Assembly: GCF_040807025.1 (NCBI RefSeq)
Contig: NC_090946.1
Coordinates: 3,080,001-3,144,000 of the forward strand
Reading direction: 5' to 3'
Source: Struthio camelus
Lineage: Eukaryota > Chordata > Aves > Struthioniformes > Struthionidae
Length of the DNA: 64,000 bases
Position 1 is the first letter of the stretch. Every line of letters begins with the position of its first letter. Below the pieces are notes generated by a model. That model was not told the origin of the DNA, made no database searches, and saw only the letters and a program-made list of their open reading frames with translations. Of the stretch, positions 60,356 to 64,000 are shown one piece after another. Both the position numbers and the translations under genes were made by a program.

Positions 60356-61080
60356 ACAGCCCCCCCGTGAGCATGCCCTGACTGGGGCACAGCCCTGCGT
60401 GGGGAGCCCCCCCCCAAAGTGGGTGCAGCCCCCACGTGGGGGGACTGATCCAGGGATCCTCCTACCCCTGGGACTCCCTGATGCAGGGATCCCCTCATGC
60501 TGGGCTGGAAGCCTCAGCCCGGGGACCTCTGATCCGGGGACCTCTGCCCCCAGGACACCCCTATCCCAGGGACCCCCCCCACCCCTTTGGTGTTGTATTT
60601 TACCCCCACGTGTGGGGCAGGGGAAACCCATCTAAAACATGCACCTCCCCTCGCTGTTTAAAGGCACCCATTTGAACCCGGACATTTGGGGGGCTGGGGG
60701 CCCAAAGACGGACATTTGGGGACCCCCAGGCCATGTCTCTGGGTGGTGGCAGCAGGGTCGGGGGAGCTTGGTGTGTGTGTGTATGTATACATATATATAC
60801 ATATATATTCAGATATATGTACATATATATATATATGTATAGGTATATGGAGGGTGAGCAGATAGCACCAGGAGGCGGGACCTGTGGAAAGGGGTGGAGC
60901 CTAGATAAGGGGGAGGAGCCTAGATAAGGGGCGGAGTCAGCAAGCCTGTAGGTGGCCCCGGGGGGGATCTCATGGGGTTTCCGTCTCCTCTGGATGCCCC
61001 AGTGTGGCTCCGCGCCCCCGTTCTCCCCCTTCCCCAGCTTAATTTATTTAATTTATATCTCTCGGGGTGGCCCCGAGGCA
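60356..61080. other. ANKRD13D 3' flank
   Basis: C-rich, then mixed sequence. No + strand AATAAA or ATTAAA was found, so the 3' end of ANKRD13D cannot be set. AT-rich sequence at 61,036-61,058 contains AATAAA only on the minus strand, where no gene is seen. Confidence 0.5.
60768..60848 (+). repeat. TG/TA microsatellite
   Basis: A short gtgtgtgtgtatgtatac run passes into interrupted TA repeats (acatatatatatatatgtat). It is low complexity between ANKRD13D and SSH3. Confidence 0.9.
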
Positions 61081-61682
61081 GGGAGGGCCGCGGGGCCGGA
61101 TGGAGCCCTCCACCGGAGGGAAAGCAAAGAAAGAGCAAAGCCGAGCCGAGCCTCCGCCTCTCTCTGCAGCCGCCGCGGGGGCTCAGCCCCTGCCGCGCCC
61201 GGGGCTCCGGGGAAACGGGGGGTGGCGGCTCAGGGCGCCCCGCGGTGCCGGGCCGCGGGGGATCCCGGGTGCTGGGGATCGGGTGGGGAGGTGGATCCGG
61301 GGGCGGGGGGGTGCCAGGTGAGTCCCGGGAACGGCAGGGCAGATGCCGGGCGTCGCAGGGAGGCGGCGCGGGGAAGAGCCGAGAGGACGCCGGGCGCCGG
61401 GAATATCCCGGGCAGCCGTCGGGGGCGGCCGGGGCGCTGCGGCTGCGGGGGGGTACCGGGCACCGGGCGCCGGTCGGGGGGACCCCAGAGACGGCGCAGG
61501 GCGCCAAGAGGGTCGCAGGCACCGGGGGGTCCTGGCGGGGTCCCGAGCACCGGCCACCCGGGCCGGGGCCGGGGCGCCCGGGGACGAGGGCGGGCTGCGG
61601 GCGCCGGGGCGGAGCCGGCCGGGCCGGGCCGGGCCGGGCGGGGCGGCGGCGGCGGCGGCGCTTCCTGGGTCGGCGGTGCCCC
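61081..61682 (+). promoter_or_regulatory. SSH3: SSH3 CpG-island promoter and 5'UTR
   Basis: CpG-dense sequence ending in GGGCC repeats (about 61,618-61,640) and a GGC run (about 61,645-61,660) directly followed by cttcctgg, an ETS-type site, 20 bp before the start codon. The ATG at 61683 has a fair context (tgccccATGg). Confidence 0.65.
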
Positions 61683-63857
61683 ATGGCGCTGGTGACCGTG
61701 CGGCGGGCGGCGGCGGGCTCGGCCGGGGGCCCCGGCGCGGTGAGTGCGGGCCGGGCCGGGGCGGCGGGGCCGCCTGGCTGCGGCCGGGTTGGCGGGGGGG
61801 GGGGTATGGGCTGTCCCAGTTGGTCCCAGTAGGAAGTGTGGGCTGTCCCAGTTGCTGTCCCGGCTGCTCCCCAAGGTGGTTTTGGGGGGGGAGGGGTTGG
61901 GACGTCCCGGGTGCGCCGGTGCTCCCCGTGCGAGGGACCCCATCGGGGTGTGCCGCCCCCCCGGCGCCCTGCAGGCGGCCGGCTTGTCCCCAGCATCGTG
62001 GAGGGGCTGCCGCGCCCCGCGGTGCCGGCAGGCGCTGGCCCCTGCTGGCCTCCGCCTGGGTGCAGGACCTCCCAGTACCCCCCCCCCCCAAACTAACTAC
62101 TGGGCCTTATCAGGGCGCACAGCCCAGGGCACTTCCGCCGGGCAGCCCCCGGGCTGGGGGGGCCGGGACAGGCTGCCCCGGGATCCACCCGCAGGCACCT
62201 GCCCCCCCCCTCCCCGGAGGACACACTGCCCCCCCCCACCCCGCCGGGGGGGACCCCATTTTGCTGGGGGGGAGGGTGAGTTTGGCAGGGCACTGGTCCA
62301 GCTGTGCTCACCCCAGTGCCAGGCAGGACGTCCCCGGGGTGGGGGCGGTGGGAGAGGTGCTGGGGGCTCGCCAGGGGCAGGGGCAATGCCCTTCCCGCGG
62401 GGTAACGTTTCCGCCCCCCCCCAAATGCACTTTTTAGGAGGAAGATGTGCCCAGGCGTGGCCGGCTGCAGCGGCGGTGAGAACGGGCCCCGAAACTTTGG
62501 GGGGGGGTGGCCAGGGTGCTGCTGGGGTGGGGAACAGCCCCGGGGACCCCTGGAAGAGCTTCCTGGAGTCTCCTGGGCTGCTCCGCCCCCTCCACCCCCA
62601 CACCGAGCGCTTTGGGGGGCTCCCTGCCCCCGAGCCCCCCGCCACCGCGCCAGCGGCCGCCCCGGGCCCACGGCGCCGTGCCCTGCCGCCCCGCAGGCAG
62701 AGCTTCGCCGTGGTCAAGGGGGCTGCGCTGCTGCTGCCTGCGGAGGAGCCGCCCGAGGCCGAGGCAGCCCCAGCAGCGCCCCCCTGCCCGGCAGCGCCCC
62801 CCTGCCCGGCGCCCGGACGGCAGGAGCAGCACCTGGAGCTCATGATGCAGCTGCTGCGCCCGCAGGACGCCGTCCGGCTGGTAGGGCCTGGGGGCGAGGG
62901 GCGGGGCCTGGGCACCAGCATGGCCAAGGGGAGAGGGGGAGCTGGAAGGGGGTGGGGCCTGTACACCAGCCTGGCCAATGGGAGAGGGGGAGCTGGAAGG
63001 GGGTGGGGCCTGGACACCAGCCTGGCCAATGGGAGATGGGGTACTGGGAGGGGGCAGGGCCTGGGCACCAGCCTGGCCAATGGGAGATGGGGTGCTGGGA
63101 GGGGGTGTGGCCTGGGCACCAGCCTGGCCAATGGGAGATGGGGTGCTGGGAGGGGGCGTGGCCTGGGCACCAGCCTGGCCAATGGGAGATGGGGTGCTGG
63201 GAGGGGGTGTGGCCTGGGCACCAGCACAGCCAATGGGAGATGGGGTGCTGAGAGGGGGTGTGGCCTGGGCACCAGCACAGCCAATGGGAGAGGGGGTGCT
63301 GGAGGGGGTGGGGCCTGTAGTGGGGCCCTGCCCCTGCCCAATGGGGTGGTATGGGTGGGGCTTGCTGCAGGCCCCACCCCTGCCTGGTGGGGCTGTGTGG
63401 GCGGAGCATGCTGCAGGCCCACCCTGACACGCTCCGCCCCCAGGCAGTGCGGCTGGAGTCGGCACGGCCCCGGCGGATCCGGTACCTGCTGGTGGTGCGG
63501 CCCGAGGAGGCAGGTGCCGAGGGGCAGACGGCGCTGCTGGGTGTGGACTTCCCGCATGAGGGGTGAGCGGGGCCGGGGCACGCCGGGGTGCCGGGACGGG
63601 GGTGCCGGGGCCCCGCTAAACCTCTGCTGCTGCTCCCAGTGCCGCCAGCTGCACCCTGGGCATGGTGCTGCCCCTCTGGAGCGACACCCAGGTCTTCCTC
63701 GACGGCGACGGGTAAGGGCCGCCGTGGGGCTGGGGCTGGGGGTGGGGTGGGGCGCCCACTCCTGACCCCCGTCTCTCCCTGCGGGGCCCAGGGGCTTCAG
63801 CGTGACATCCGGGGGGCAGACCCGCATCTTCAAGCCCATCTCGGTCCAGACCATGTG
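61683..63857 (+). CDS. SSH3: SSH3, Slingshot protein phosphatase 3, 3' partial
   Basis: Slingshot phosphatases dephosphorylate and activate cofilin/ADF, promoting actin turnover. Six coding exons are in the window: 61683-61739, 62438-62475, 62697-62880, 63444-63562, 63640-63711 and 63792-63857, in continuous phase, about 178 residues. The start MALVTV equals human SSH3. The 38-nt second exon joins to give RGRLQRRQSFAVVKG, the conserved N-terminal motif. Then come HLELMMQLLRPQDAVRL, RYLLVV, VLPLWSDTQVFLDGDG and GGFSVTSGG to RIFKPISVQTMW. Exon 3 is shorter than in human, lacking much of the acidic insert. The DEK-C and catalytic phosphatase domains lie beyond the window. It follows ANKRD13D, as in human. 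Confidence 0.94.
61740..62437 (+). other. SSH3: SSH3 intron 1
   Basis: GC-rich 698-nt intron with C-runs near 62,078-62,095 and 62,200-62,240. No additional exon or element is recognised. Confidence 0.6.
62905..63310 (+). repeat. SSH3: 51-bp minisatellite with a CCAAT box per unit, SSH3 intron 3
   Basis: Eight units of exactly 51 bp; caccagc starts at 62913, 62964, 63015, 63066, 63117, 63168, 63219 and 63270. Units 2-8 each carry ggCCAATgg or agCCAATgg, with CCAAT starting at 62975, 63026, 63077, 63128, 63179, 63230 and 63281. The first unit has CCAAG instead. Since 51 is divisible by three, frames stay open through it; the exon ends at 62880, so it is intronic. Confidence 0.95.
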
Positions 63858-64000
63858 GTGAGCGAGTCCAGCCCTGCAGCTGGTGGGCACCGCGTGGGCA
63901 CGGGGCATGGCCGTGGGTCTGGGTGCGCGGGCACCTGGCCGTTCGGGCACAGCTGTGGGCGTGGGGCAGGTGGGCGCTTGGGCCGTGGGAACAGCAGCAG
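63858..64000 (+). other. SSH3: SSH3 intron, 5' part
   Basis: Begins GTGAGC after the exon ending in ...QTMW. It is GC-rich, with repeated gggcac and cgtgggc words, and runs off the window end. No feature is seen. Confidence 0.7.

Noticed and set aside
61036-61058. AATAAA on the minus strand
   Set aside because: It would end a minus-strand gene coming from SSH3, but no minus-strand exons are seen there; the stretch is simply AT-rich.

Overview
This window is vertebrate nuclear DNA, most likely from a bird. It carries four protein-coding genes, all on the + strand, in the order KDM2A, GRK2 (ADRBK1), ANKRD13D, SSH3. I know the same order and orientation from human 11q13. The bird assignment rests on a CR1 LINE 3'-end fragment of the avian type at about 55,441-55,590, on short introns, and on extreme GC and minisatellite content from about 29 kb onward, as on avian microchromosomes or small GC-rich chromosome ends. 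A crocodilian or turtle is not formally excluded.

Layout. 1-29,260: KDM2A without its first coding exons; 17 exons encode the JmjC demethylase domain, CXXC zinc finger, PHD finger, F-box and leucine-rich repeats, followed by a 2.9-kb 3'UTR. A CpG-dense island inside the gene (about 16,740-18,750) sits where the short demethylase-less isoform of mammals has its promoter. 29,260-32,960: intergenic, ending in 1.8 kb of CA/CT low-complexity DNA and the GRK2 CpG-island promoter. 32,959-46,065: complete GRK2, 21 coding exons and 688 codons, with residue numbering collinear with human at the landmarks I checked. 46,066-53,336: a 6.3-kb array of a 47-bp GC-rich minisatellite, then the ANKRD13D CpG island. 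53,337-59,654: complete ANKRD13D, 15 exons and 614 codons. 59,655-61,680: its 3' region, which opens with a 35-bp tandem repeat. 61,683-end: the first six coding exons of SSH3 (Slingshot-3 phosphatase); the rest lies outside the window.

The genes are not an operon and share no single pathway: a chromatin H3K36 demethylase, a receptor kinase, a ubiquitin-binding endocytic adaptor and a cofilin phosphatase. GRK2 and ANKRD13D both act on internalising plasma-membrane receptors. All exon boundaries were read from the sequence by GT/AG sites, reading phase and recalled similarity to the human proteins, and every coding sequence closes in phase.

What is unusual is the non-coding part. Nearly every large intron and spacer from GRK2 onward carries its own unrelated tandem repeat. 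Three are worth a close look: a 40-bp array of branch-point motifs that ends at the last splice acceptor of GRK2; seven consensus CCAAT boxes at exact 51-bp spacing in SSH3 intron 3; and the internally duplicated 47-bp array that leaves more than 7 kb free of stops in all three minus-strand frames. I saw no convincing new protein system. The very long open frames in repeats are artefacts of composition and unit length.
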